Shown: positions 25,464 through 34,691 of the stretch, one piece after another
Position numbering within the stretch: the first letter of the stretch is position 1
How the letters are laid out: every line of letters starts with the position of its first letter
Source: an uncultured Acetatifactor sp.
Lineage (GTDB): Bacteria; Bacillota; Clostridia; Lachnospirales; Lachnospiraceae
DNA: 64,000 bases
Direction: 5' to 3'
NCBI GenBank assembly: GCA_910586515.1
Contig: CAJUGL010000007.1
Coordinates: 7,011-71,010, forward strand
Notes under the pieces: model-generated
Databases searched by the model: none
Told to the model about the DNA's origin: nothing
What the model saw: the letters and a program-made list of their open reading frames with translations, nothing else
Translations under genes and position numbers: made by a program

Positions 25464-26176
25464 CCCCGAAGAACCAGTCTTCTGACCTTTCGGAAATCCC
25501 CGTCCATAACCCGGTAAGTCGCCTCTATCCTGCCGTATTCCTGAGGAGAGATGTCCGAATGAATATACAGCGAGTCCATGCCCATGTGACGCGCTCCCGC
25601 GATATCCGCAGACTCATCGTTCCCGATCATGATGCTCTCTGAAGGCGCAAGGGCAAATTTCCGCATCAGTCTCTCAAAAAATACCGGCGACGGCTTCTTG
25701 CATCCCTGCTCCGAGGAAATGAAAATGCCGTCAAAATAATGCGTCAGCCCAAGCATTTCTATCTCCGGTCTCGTAAAGTCAGTCTGGGCATTGGACAGCA
25801 GGTAAATCCGCTTTCCCCTTGCCCGAAGCTCCTGCAGAAGTTCCTCCACCCCTTCATACACCCGGATAAATTCCCGGGAAAGCGCCCGAAAGGTCACTGC
25901 CGTCATCCTTGCCTGGAGAAGTTCGCAGGAGACTCTCTTCTCCCGATACAGAAGCGCGAACACTTTTGTCAGATCCGGCTCGGCATCTCTCGTCCCTAAC
26001 CTGCCGCACTCCTCCCGCTCCAGACGCCTGAATGCAGATTTCAGTTCCTCCGGCCCATAGGCAGCTCCCATCGCCGAATAAATTTCGCTCATCTTCCTCC
26101 ATAAGGACGGATTCTCCTCATCCGTCCTTATATCGGCCAGTGTGCCGTAAAAATCAAAAATATAATTCCTGTACAT
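25460..26176 (-). CDS. HAD superfamily hydrolase (phosphatase-like)
   Basis: 238 residues from the ATG at 26176. Motif I NYIFDFYGTLADIRTDEE has the two Asp-region residues, although the second catalytic position of the usual DxDGT is Tyr (DFYGT), as in many YjjG/haloacid dehalogenase-like members. Motif II is YLLSNAQTDF, motif III Lys is in GCKKPSPVFFE and motif IV is MIGNDESADIAGA. It starts 22 bp after the debranching enzyme, so it ends the alpha-glucan unit and may clear a sugar phosphate. The stop codon lies within palindromic repeat A. Confidence 0.87.
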   Translation of the reverse strand: MYRNYIFDFYGTLADIRTDEENPSLWRKMSEIYSAMGAAYGPEELKSAFRRLEREECGRLGTRDAEPDLTKVFALLYREKRVSCELLQARMTAVTFRALSREFIRVYEGVEELLQELRARGKRIYLLSNAQTDFTRPEIEMLGLTHYFDGIFISSEQGCKKPSPVFFERLMRKFALAPSESIMIGNDESADIAGARHMGMDSLYIHSDISPQEYGRIEATYRVMDGDFRKVRRLVLRG

Positions 26177-26198
26177 CTTTCCATCCCCGTCTTCAACG

Positions 26199-28175
26199 TC
26201 ACTCTTCCGCGTCCTTATCCCGCGTTTCCTCTTCCGCCGCCTGCAGCGCATCGTACACCCGCAGTATCTCCCCAACGCTCCAGGCCTGGGCAAAACATCC
26301 CCTGGAAGAAGTCGGATTGCCGCCGTCGTAGATCTCGGGAAGCTGGCCGATACAGCCCTCCCTCAGCGCCGCCCCTATACTCTCCAGCTGCTCCTCCACA
26401 TATGACCTGGCCTCCGCGGAATACCCGTTCACCTTCAGATAAGACAAATAATACGCGCCCAGCGGAAATACCCATACGGTTCCCTGGTGATAAGCCAGAT
26501 CCCGCTCCAGCTGCGGACCACCGTAGCTGGCTTTGAACTCCTCGTCCGCCGGGTCCAGAGTCCTCAGCCCATAAGGGGTGTACAATTTCCGGAACACCAC
26601 CTCCACCACCTGTTTTTCCCGTTCCGGCTCCAACACGGAAAAGGGCAGAGACACGGCCCAGATCTGATTACAGCGGATCTGGCAGTCTGCTTTTGTTCCG
26701 GACAGCACATCCTTAAGACATCCCGCCTCTTCATTCCAGAATTTCCGGCCGAAATTGTCCTTCACCTTTCCTGCCAGGGAAGCGTAATCCCTCTCGTCCT
26801 CCGGGAAAAATTTCTTGAATTCATTCATGATGCACAACGCATTGTACCAATAAGCATTGATTTCCACCGGCTTCCCATGCCTGGGCGTTGGCAGGATATC
26901 CCCAACTCTCACGTCCATCCAGGTCACCTGGTCATAATCCTCCCCGGCCATGATCAGCCCGTCCTCATCCATACGGATACCGAAATCCGTACCGTTCCGA
27001 TACCAGTCGATTATCTCTGCCATAATCTGATACGCGCTCTTCACCAGGACACAATCCCGGGTTTTTCGATAATACTCATAGACAGCCAGGATGAACAGGA
27101 GAGAGGCATCCACTGTATTGTACCCCGGTGATTCCGTTCCCTCGGGAAACAGATTGGGCATCAGCCCTTTTCTGCAATATGCCATAAATGTCTGAAGAAT
27201 ACGCTCTGCCGTCTCATACTGTCCGGTTGACAGACAACATCCCAACATGGCGATCATGGTATCCCTGCCCCAATCCTCAAAAAAGGGAAATCCCGCCAAT
27301 ATGGTCTGTTTGGCAGTGGAAGAACGATAAGAAATGAACTGCCAGGCGGATGCCGCAAGCATATCTGCCGTCTCGTCCCTGAATCCTGCCCGAGTCCTCA
27401 GCGCCTCCCTGTGGCGCTGCATATCTTCCCGCATCTCCTCCACACCGGGCAGCCTGGAGGACATCCCGTATACTATCCTCAGTGTATCCGAAGCGCCTGC
27501 AGCCACCTTCAGGGATACCTTATGATTCACCGCTGTACAGCCTATCTCCCTTCTTCCGTCCCGCTCATCATAGGCGTAATAGAGTCCCTCCCGGAAAGTC
27601 AGCGGAAGTTCACAGAATTCGCCGTCCGTTTCAACATGCAGAGTCTGCCCGTTTGAAGTGATTTTTCCTTCCTCCACGGTAAACTCCTGCTCTTCGGAAA
27701 GCTGAGCGCCCTTCGGCACAAACTGCAGATGCGGACAGACCTCCAGCACGGCTTCCTGTCCGGAATAATTCCTGATCTCATAGGAAATCCCCACTGAATT
27801 CTCTCCCTGTTTCAGCACAATGGCGCGAACCACTTCCACCCCGTTTACCAGATAAGTCCATCTGGGATAATCCTCATATGTAAATCTTGTCTGATACAGA
27901 TATCCCTGCTCCCGTTCCCCTGAACCGCGATAATTCTGGCTGGATATATGCACTTTTTCCTCCCCTATGTACAAAATTTCCTCCAGCCTGTGAATCATGT
28001 TGTAACGGTGGTTTGGGGAATGGACACAGGCCATCAAAACCGCATGGTCATTCCGCCCGCAGGAACCGGTCATGGTAAGCGACGAGAATCCTCCCAGGCC
28101 ATTCGTCATCAGGAAGCAGTTCTCCTCGCCCCGCTCAAAAGTCTTCCAATCCTGTTTTCCGTATACGAATTTCAT
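26199..28175 (-). CDS. Glycogen debranching enzyme family protein (amylo-alpha-1,6-glucosidase)
   Basis: 658 residues, with GGGAGGTAACGCGT before the ATG. The N-terminal GDE_N beta-sandwich (FLMTNGLGGFSSLTMTG at 22-38) and the C-terminal (alpha/alpha)6 barrel (FPFFEDWGRDTMIAMLG near 310, PEGTESPGYNTVDASLLF, QIWAVSLPFS, AYHQGTVWVFPLGAYY) mark the GH133-type enzyme. It hydrolyses the alpha-1,6 stub left on glycogen or dextrins. Lying after malQ and pullulanase in the same direction, it completes cytosolic breakdown of branched maltodextrin. Confidence 0.9.
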   Translation of the reverse strand: MKFVYGKQDWKTFERGEENCFLMTNGLGGFSSLTMTGSCGRNDHAVLMACVHSPNHRYNMIHRLEEILYIGEEKVHISSQNYRGSGEREQGYLYQTRFTYEDYPRWTYLVNGVEVVRAIVLKQGENSVGISYEIRNYSGQEAVLEVCPHLQFVPKGAQLSEEQEFTVEEGKITSNGQTLHVETDGEFCELPLTFREGLYYAYDERDGRREIGCTAVNHKVSLKVAAGASDTLRIVYGMSSRLPGVEEMREDMQRHREALRTRAGFRDETADMLAASAWQFISYRSSTAKQTILAGFPFFEDWGRDTMIAMLGCCLSTGQYETAERILQTFMAYCRKGLMPNLFPEGTESPGYNTVDASLLFILAVYEYYRKTRDCVLVKSAYQIMAEIIDWYRNGTDFGIRMDEDGLIMAGEDYDQVTWMDVRVGDILPTPRHGKPVEINAYWYNALCIMNEFKKFFPEDERDYASLAGKVKDNFGRKFWNEEAGCLKDVLSGTKADCQIRCNQIWAVSLPFSVLEPEREKQVVEVVFRKLYTPYGLRTLDPADEEFKASYGGPQLERDLAYHQGTVWVFPLGAYYLSYLKVNGYSAEARSYVEEQLESIGAALREGCIGQLPEIYDGGNPTSSRGCFAQAWSVGEILRVYDALQAAEEETRDKDAEE

Positions 28176-28249
28176 ACGCGTTACCTCCCTATCATCTCCG
28201 CCTTGTCCGCACTCTGTGCTTCCTTATCCGCAGCAATCCGCACAGTACC

Positions 28250-29899
28250 CTAAACCTGCGCCGCCTGTTTCCCTGTTGTCTTTCCGGACTTTCCTGTTAC
28301 CGCCTTCTCTTTTGCGTCTGTCTTCTGTATATCTTTTTTCGCTTTTGCCGCCTTCAGTGCCTCCGCCTTCAGCCGTTTCTCCTGCTCTTCCTTCAGCCGC
28401 TCCTGCTCCTCCCGGGGAAGCCTTACGCTGATTCTGGTAATCCGGTAGATTTTCTCCGCCATCTCTTCGGTCAGCATCTTCGGGTCCATCCGCCATTCCC
28501 AATTTCCGCCCAAAGTGGAAGGTTTGTTGATCCTGGCCTCCTTATCCAGGCCCAGGAAATCCTGCAGGGGTGTGACGCAGGTATTGGCAGAACTCATCAT
28601 GGCAAGCCGCACGAAATCCCAGTATTTCTTTTCGTCCGGCGTATCCGCATTGTCCATATATTCCGCCGCAAAATCCCTTGACTCCTGATCCAGACCTTTA
28701 TACCACTGCACCAGAGTCTCATTGTCATGGGTTCCCGTATATACTACGCAATTACGATCATAGCTATGGGGCAGATAGTCTGTTTCTTCTCTGGGATCGA
28801 AAGCGAATTCCAGCACCTTCATCCCCGGATATCCGCTGTCCTCCAGCAGCTTTACAACGGTATCCGTCAAAAAGCCCAGATCCTCCGCTATGATGCCTTC
28901 TTTCCCGAAGCGGTTCTGCAGCACTCGAAACAGCTCCATCCCGGGTCCCTTCTCCCAATGCCCGTTCTCCGCGGTTTCCGCCCCGTAGGGAATGCTGTAG
29001 TATTCATCGAACCCGCGGAAATGATCGATACGCACGATGTCATACAGTTTAAAGCAATGCTCCAGTCTCCTGCACCACCACCGAAAGCCCGTCTGCCTGT
29101 GATAATCCCACTTGTACAGCGGATTCCCCCACAGCTGTCCGGTAGCGGAAAACGCGTCCGGAGGGCATCCCGCCACAGCCGTAGGCCTGGACTCCGCATC
29201 AAACTGGAACATCTCCGGATTTGCCCAGGCATCCGCAGAGTCAAAAGCCACGTAAATGGGAATATCCCCGATAAATTCAATCCCGTTTTCATTGGCATAA
29301 GCCTTTAACTTTTCCCACTGCACATGGAACTGGAACTGGAGATATTTATAGAATTCAATGTCAAAATAGCACTCTCTCCTATAATAATCCAGCGCATTGC
29401 TCCAACGCTTCCGGATATCTTCCGCCCAGTCCTCCCAGGCCACTCCGTCAAAGCGCTTCTTCACGGCCATAAACAGGGCATAGTCCTCCAGCCATTCCGC
29501 ATTTTCCTGCACGAAACGGACAAATTCCGCATTCTCCGCGATATGGCTGCGCTCATAGGCCAGATGCAGCAGGGGGAAGCGTTCCTCATACAGCCTGCCA
29601 TAATCCACGCAGGCGGGATCCTCCCCGAAATTGCATGCCCCGCACTCTTCCTCTGTCAATACCCCTTCCTCGATCAGCGCTTCCAGATCGATAAAGTAAG
29701 GATTCCCCGCAAAGGAGGAGAAGGACTGGTATGGCGAATCCCCATAGCTTGTGGGCGACAGCGGCAGAATCTGCCAGTAGCTCTGCCCCGCCTTCTTCAG
29801 CCAGTCAATAAAATCATACGCCTCTTTTGAAAAACATCCTATGCCGTACTTTGACGGCAGGCTTGCAATGGGAAGCAAGATCCCGCTTGCTCTCTTCAT
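28250..29899 (-). CDS. malQ: 4-alpha-glucanotransferase (amylomaltase, GH77)
   Basis: 549 residues, AGGGGGTATCGGT upstream. The core is complete: SGILLPIASLPSKYGIG at the start, SPTSYGDSPYQSFSSFAGNP near 48, nucleophile Asp in IVRIDHFRGFDEYY, acid/base Glu in IIAEDLGFLT, and the third Asp in YTGTHDNETLVQW. It disproportionates maltodextrins taken up by MalEFG. The C-terminal 55 residues are an extra Lys/Ala/Glu-rich tail, from the Glu/Lys helix EEQERLKEEQEKRLKAE to a Lys-Thr-Gly end; family members normally stop near 500. Confidence 0.93.
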   Translation of the reverse strand: MKRASGILLPIASLPSKYGIGCFSKEAYDFIDWLKKAGQSYWQILPLSPTSYGDSPYQSFSSFAGNPYFIDLEALIEEGVLTEEECGACNFGEDPACVDYGRLYEERFPLLHLAYERSHIAENAEFVRFVQENAEWLEDYALFMAVKKRFDGVAWEDWAEDIRKRWSNALDYYRRECYFDIEFYKYLQFQFHVQWEKLKAYANENGIEFIGDIPIYVAFDSADAWANPEMFQFDAESRPTAVAGCPPDAFSATGQLWGNPLYKWDYHRQTGFRWWCRRLEHCFKLYDIVRIDHFRGFDEYYSIPYGAETAENGHWEKGPGMELFRVLQNRFGKEGIIAEDLGFLTDTVVKLLEDSGYPGMKVLEFAFDPREETDYLPHSYDRNCVVYTGTHDNETLVQWYKGLDQESRDFAAEYMDNADTPDEKKYWDFVRLAMMSSANTCVTPLQDFLGLDKEARINKPSTLGGNWEWRMDPKMLTEEMAEKIYRITRISVRLPREEQERLKEEQEKRLKAEALKAAKAKKDIQKTDAKEKAVTGKSGKTTGKQAAQV

Positions 29900-29986
29900 A
29901 CCGATACCCCCTGTTTCTTTATACTCCCTTTTCTACTCGTTATTACAGTTGAATCAAAACGAAAAAAGTATTTCGTATTTTCCCTC

Positions 29987-32005
29987 TCAGCTCCGTCTGC
30001 CCAGCAGCATACCGCTGTGAGGCGCCACCCGGATTCCTTCCGCCGTAATCTCAGCCTGTCTGCAGCAGTCCGCCCGGCTGCCGTCCGCCAGGACCTCCCA
30101 CACGGCCGTCTTCGTTTCCTCGGCGCCTTCCGGATAGTCCTTATGTTCAATCTCCAGATCTCCCCGTTCCTGTTCCGGCAGCCTCACCGTCTGCCGCAGG
30201 TCCGACGCATTGTAGACGATGAACAGTTCCTCCCACCTGGAAGGCCGCACATCCCTGTTGTCCACCAGGAAAGAAACCACACCCTCTCCCTGAATCCTGC
30301 CGCACATCACCCGGCGGGCGGCGGAGGGCGATTTATCACACAATCCCGGAAGCTTCTTCCGCAGACTGATCAGCCCTTTGTAGTATTCCACCAGTTCTCC
30401 ATATTCCACAGTTCTTTGCCACCTGAGCATATTTAACTCCGGGGAGGAGCAGTAGCTGTTGTCCTCACCCTGTTTTGTGCGCCCGAATTCCTCGCCCGCC
30501 TGGAAGAACAAATTCCCCTGACAGGTAAAGTAAATAAACGCCGCCAGCTTATTGGCCGACAGCACATCCGCGTACTTCCTGTCGAAATCCGCCTTTTCAC
30601 CGTGCATGGACAGTACCAGCTTATCCCAGAGAGTGTAATTGTCATGAGCAGATACATAATTAATGATCTGGCTGCAGCTTCTGGGTTCAAAACACGCGCC
30701 GCCGTTCTTCCAGCCTGCCGCCGCATGAAGGATGGCCTTCTCCAGCCCCTGACCGCCATTCACAAAGCCCGGATTATCCGCGTAGAACACGCTGCCCTTG
30801 ATGGCGTCCCGGGTATCGTCGCTGAAAATTCCGATGCCGTCGCAAAGAAAGCCCGTATTCCGCTTCTGAGCCGCCGTTGTACCCTCTTCCATAGGAGAAC
30901 TGTCCGCGCTCCAGGGTTCCCCGTACAAAAGCTTCTCTCCTTTTCCGAACGCCTCGTCCAACTCTCCCTGTATCCGGTTCATCAGTTCCACTGTCAGCAG
31001 CCCCATCAGGTCGAAACGGAACCCGTCGATATGATATTCCCTGGCCCAATACATCACGGAATCCGCAATATAATTGTCCACCATAGCCCTGCCCGCCGCA
31101 ATGTCATTGCCGCAGGCTGAGCCGTTGGCCAGGCTTCCGTCCTCATTATAGCGGTAGTAATAGCCGGGAACCATCCTCTCCAGCCAGGAATCCTCCTGGT
31201 GAGTATGGTTATAAACCACATCCATAATGACACGGATGCCGTTTTTGTGCAATGCCCCGATCATTTCCTTGCACTCCCGAATCCGGACGATGCCGTCCTC
31301 CGTATCCGTGGCATAGGACCCTTCCGGCACATTGTAATTCACCGGGTCATACCCCCAGTTAAACTGCTCTTCGTCCCCAGCCTCGTCCACGGAACCGTAG
31401 TCAAAAAAGGGAAGCAGGTGTACATGGGTGATACCCAGCCTCTTCAGATATTCCATCCCGGTGGGATACTTTCCCATTTCCCCCGGTACCGTAAACGCCT
31501 TATACTTTCCGCGAAAAGCCCGGGGAATACCGCTTTCCGCATCATAGGAAAAATCTTTGATGTGCAGTTCGTAGATGATACGCTCCTCACAGGCCTCCGG
31601 CGCCCGGTCCTCCCGGAAACCTTCCGGATCCGTTTTCCGCAGATCCACCACCATGCTCCTGCCCCCGTTGCGGCTGCAGCCCACGGCATAAGGGTCCGCA
31701 GTCCGCACAGCCTTTCCGTCATTCCATACCAGATAATCATAGTACATTCCATGGAGACTCTCCGGAAAGGTCAGCTTCCACACGCCCTTCTCCTCTGCCT
31801 GCATCTCCTCTTCCAGGCAGACCTCCTCCGTCATTCCGTCCCTGAACAGACGCAGCCCTATCTTTTCCGCAAAGGGACTCCAGACCTTAAATACCGTCCC
31901 ATCCTCACCGCAGACTGCGCCCAAGTCCTTTCCGTCATATCGGAAGCTTGCTTCAAACTCCTGACTGGCAAAAAAAGCCATGCTCTCAACGATATTTTTT
32001 TTCAC
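29987..32005 (-). CDS. pulA: Type I pullulanase (GH13 subfamily 14)
   Basis: 672 residues from a GTG at 32005, chosen because AGGAGAG lies 5 bp upstream; the ATG at 31981 has a poor ribosome site. A CBM48-type N-terminal domain (GTVFKVWSPFAEKIGLRLF) precedes the barrel. The type I signature is FNWGYDPVNYNVPEGSY. The nucleophile is in DGFRFDLMGL, the acid/base in LLYGEPWSAD and the third Asp in VSAHDNYTLWD. There is no signal peptide, so it debranches imported dextrins inside the cell. It follows malG by about 210 bp and has its own promoter as well. Confidence 0.92.
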   Translation of the reverse strand: MKKNIVESMAFFASQEFEASFRYDGKDLGAVCGEDGTVFKVWSPFAEKIGLRLFRDGMTEEVCLEEEMQAEEKGVWKLTFPESLHGMYYDYLVWNDGKAVRTADPYAVGCSRNGGRSMVVDLRKTDPEGFREDRAPEACEERIIYELHIKDFSYDAESGIPRAFRGKYKAFTVPGEMGKYPTGMEYLKRLGITHVHLLPFFDYGSVDEAGDEEQFNWGYDPVNYNVPEGSYATDTEDGIVRIRECKEMIGALHKNGIRVIMDVVYNHTHQEDSWLERMVPGYYYRYNEDGSLANGSACGNDIAAGRAMVDNYIADSVMYWAREYHIDGFRFDLMGLLTVELMNRIQGELDEAFGKGEKLLYGEPWSADSSPMEEGTTAAQKRNTGFLCDGIGIFSDDTRDAIKGSVFYADNPGFVNGGQGLEKAILHAAAGWKNGGACFEPRSCSQIINYVSAHDNYTLWDKLVLSMHGEKADFDRKYADVLSANKLAAFIYFTCQGNLFFQAGEEFGRTKQGEDNSYCSSPELNMLRWQRTVEYGELVEYYKGLISLRKKLPGLCDKSPSAARRVMCGRIQGEGVVSFLVDNRDVRPSRWEELFIVYNASDLRQTVRLPEQERGDLEIEHKDYPEGAEETKTAVWEVLADGSRADCCRQAEITAEGIRVAPHSGMLLGRRS

Positions 32006-32168
32006 TTTTTCTCTCCTAATAAAAATGCCGCTGCAATGCAACAGAAGGCTTCCAGTTCAGGCCCCCTATTGCCATGAAGCTTCGCCGCCCTCCCCCGGAC
32101 ATAATCCTACTGGAACAGTACTTTGGCGGAAGCAACGAATCTTCATTCTCTGCAGCAGCACTAAATAT

Positions 32169-32198
32169 AGTTTACATCAAGTTCCCTATAGCTGTCAA
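32169..32198 (-). promoter_or_regulatory. Internal promoter for the pulA-malQ-debranching enzyme genes
   Basis: Perfect TTGACA (32193-32198), 18-bp spacer, TAAACT (32169-32174), just after the malG stop. It would give a leader of about 155 nt before pulA. Confidence 0.6.
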
Positions 32199-32214
32199 GA
32201 AAAAACCAACGGTA

Positions 32215-33087
32215 TTATCCCTTCACCGCTCCTGACACGCCTTCTACATAGCAGCTCTGGGACAGCAGGAAGACGATGGCTATGGGGATGGAGATCAGCA
32301 CGCACCCCGCATAGAACTGGGTATAGTAATAATCCACATATTCCTTTTCCAGCATGGTCCACAGACCGATGGCTATGGTGTAATACTTGGTGTCATTGCC
32401 CATGATAACCTTGGCGAAAATGTAGTCCACCCAAGGTCCCATGAAAGAGGTCAGCAGCGTATAGGTAATGATGGGCTTGGACAGGGGAATCGTTATCTTG
32501 GTAAACGTATCCCACTTTGTGGCCCCGTCAATATAAGCCGCCTCGTCAATGGATCTGGAAATCGTATCGAAGAAGCCTTTGGCCATATAAAAGCCCAGTC
32601 CCGCGCCTCCCGAGTAGACCAGCACCAGCGACAGCTGTTTCAAGGTACCCGTCTCCAGCAATCCCAGACCTTTCAAGATATAATACACCGCTATCATGGA
32701 CATAAATCCCGGAAACATACCCAGTATCATGGCGATATTCATAAAGTTCTTCCGCATCTTGAAACGCAGCCGGCTCATCACGTAAGATACGCAGAGCACG
32801 AAAAACGCGGACAGCAGTGTACTGAATATGGCAATCACCAGGGTATTCATAAACCATCTGGTAAAGTCAATACTGGTACCTCCCGTAATCTTGCTGTTGA
32901 CTCCCATGATCAGTTCCTTATAGTTGTTCAGGGTAAATCCCTTAGGCCAGATATAAGTCTTGTAAGAGCCGCCCTCCTCGCGGAAGGAGGTCAGGATGAC
33001 AAATAAAATCGGCAGCACCCAGATAATGCTCAAGACTGTCAGCAAGACATAGCAGGCCGCATTGGTAATTATTCTCTTTGTCTTCAT
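32215..33087 (-). CDS. malG: Maltose/maltodextrin ABC transporter permease MalG
   Basis: 290 residues with six predicted membrane helices. The EAA loop that contacts the ATPase is EAAYIDGATKWDTFTKITIP, followed by LSKPIITYTLL. It overlaps malF by one base, so the two are translationally coupled. With MalF and MalE it imports maltodextrin. No malK-type ATPase lies in the window; Firmicutes often use a shared MsmK-like ATPase encoded elsewhere. Confidence 0.92.
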   Translation of the reverse strand: MKTKRIITNAACYVLLTVLSIIWVLPILFVILTSFREEGGSYKTYIWPKGFTLNNYKELIMGVNSKITGGTSIDFTRWFMNTLVIAIFSTLLSAFFVLCVSYVMSRLRFKMRKNFMNIAMILGMFPGFMSMIAVYYILKGLGLLETGTLKQLSLVLVYSGGAGLGFYMAKGFFDTISRSIDEAAYIDGATKWDTFTKITIPLSKPIITYTLLTSFMGPWVDYIFAKVIMGNDTKYYTIAIGLWTMLEKEYVDYYYTQFYAGCVLISIPIAIVFLLSQSCYVEGVSGAVKG

Positions 33088-34481
33088 TATTGGAACGCCC
33101 CCTCATCTTTATAGGCACCTGTACGGTGGTAGGTTAACAGTGACAGAGTTGCAAGGATAATAAACACCAGAATACCGATAACCGCGCCCAGGTTGTAGTC
33201 CTTCTGGGTAATGGTCAGTTTGTACAGCCAGGTTACCAACAGGTCCGTTTTGCCTGCGTAATAGTATTCCAGGGAGTCCGGTCCGCCGCCCGACAGCAGG
33301 AAGATCACATTGAAGTTGTTGATATTTCCCGTGAAGGAAGTGATCAGGTTGGGCGTCATCACGAACAGCATGTAGGGAAGAGTAATCTTCCGGAAGATAA
33401 CGGGCGCGCTTGCTCCGTCGATCTTCGCCGCTTCATACAGATCCGCCGGAATATTCTGCAGAATACCTGTAGTGGACAGCATGGTAAAAGGCACGCCGAT
33501 CCAGATATTGATGCAGATGATGGTGATCTTCGCCAGCAAAGGGTCCGTGAAGAAAGGAACGGATTCCGTTGCTCCGATGATCCCGAAATCTCTCAGCAGT
33601 ACGTTCACCGGTCCGTTGGCATTAAAAATGGTTCTCATGGTCAGCAAGGTAACGAACTGAGGCACAGCCACGGACAGCACAAACATAAATCTCCAGAATC
33701 CCTTGCCCTTGGTGCCCTTGCGGTTGATCAAAAGCGCCAGCAGCAGTCCCAGGATGTAACAGGTTACCGTAGCCGATACCGCCCAGATCAGTGTCCATCC
33801 CAATACCGGCCAGAAAGTGGTGGTCAGAGAGCTGCTGGATGCGATGAGGGACTTAAAGTTAGACAATCCTACCCAGGAAAACAACGTTCCGGGAGGCTGA
33901 TGCTCGTGATCATAGCTGGTGAAGGCAATCAAAATCATGAACACCAGCGGCACGATGGTAAAGATCAGAATCCCGACAATGGGGAAGGTCAGCAGGAACG
34001 CATGCAGATTCTCCTCCTTCAGGGAGCGGATATCATCCATGAAAGTGGGAATATGCTGTCCCTTGGCCTTGCGCACCTGGGTACAGTAGGCGCTCTTGGC
34101 CGACATGCAGGCAATGAAGATAATGCTGGCAGTCAAAACAATGGTGATAACGCCGTAGAGCAGGCAGAGCATGGAGTTGTCTCCCAGAGAATACTCATAA
34201 ATCCCCAGGGCCTCGTTGTACACCTGCCCCTGTTCCACGGTTCCCAGCGTGATAAAGTCACCGATGGTACCAATGCCAAAGATAATCATATATACAAAAT
34301 ACAAAATCTCCAGTGCCAGAAAGATCAGACCTCTGATCACCTGCTTATTCACGATGTTCCCAAGTCCAAAGACAAAGAAGGAAAGCTTGGTCATTGTATC
34401 GCCTTTTTTAAAAACCTGTGATACGCTCTCGTCCCTGGGCCTGTCATATTTAAGCGGTGCCTTTCTCTTAAATAATCCCAT
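33087..34481 (-). CDS. malF: Maltose/maltodextrin ABC transporter permease MalF
   Basis: 464 residues with about eight membrane helices. The N-terminal 175 residues (helices at about 40-70 and 105-130 with a charged linker) resemble the extra segment of Gram-positive MalF proteins. The permease core has the EAA loop EAAKIDGASAPVIFRKITLP. The start ATG at 34481 follows a GGAGG-type site. It is preceded by 210 bp of spacer with strong hairpins after malE, and is coupled to malG. Confidence 0.92.
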   Translation of the reverse strand: MGLFKRKAPLKYDRPRDESVSQVFKKGDTMTKLSFFVFGLGNIVNKQVIRGLIFLALEILYFVYMIIFGIGTIGDFITLGTVEQGQVYNEALGIYEYSLGDNSMLCLLYGVITIVLTASIIFIACMSAKSAYCTQVRKAKGQHIPTFMDDIRSLKEENLHAFLLTFPIVGILIFTIVPLVFMILIAFTSYDHEHQPPGTLFSWVGLSNFKSLIASSSSLTTTFWPVLGWTLIWAVSATVTCYILGLLLALLINRKGTKGKGFWRFMFVLSVAVPQFVTLLTMRTIFNANGPVNVLLRDFGIIGATESVPFFTDPLLAKITIICINIWIGVPFTMLSTTGILQNIPADLYEAAKIDGASAPVIFRKITLPYMLFVMTPNLITSFTGNINNFNVIFLLSGGGPDSLEYYYAGKTDLLVTWLYKLTITQKDYNLGAVIGILVFIILATLSLLTYHRTGAYKDEGAFQ

Positions 34482-34561
34482 AGCCGCCTCCTGTTATTTT
34501 AATAATGGTGAATGTCTTATCTTGACTGATACAGAGCAATATGAATTGCGTGAACAAGGCG

Positions 34562-34647
34562 GACCCGCTTCCGGGTCTCTCACCTGTCATGAAGCATAGC
34601 CGGGACTGTGTCAGGGATATTGCAGTTCGTGAGAACGCAATCCCCTG
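34562..34647. promoter_or_regulatory. Intercistronic hairpins between malE and malF
   Basis: Two hairpins lie in the malE-malF spacer: GACCCG-CTTC-CGGGTC (34562-34577), and a long one at 34612-34647 whose arms pair CAGGG, ATTGC and GTTC with GAAC, GCAAT and CCCTG. Neither has a T-run on the minus strand. They probably protect the malE transcript 3' end or attenuate, favouring MalE over the permeases. Confidence 0.6.
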
Positions 34648-34691
34648 ACATGGGTCCCCGGTATGTAACCCCTCTAAAGATCTGTGGAAAT

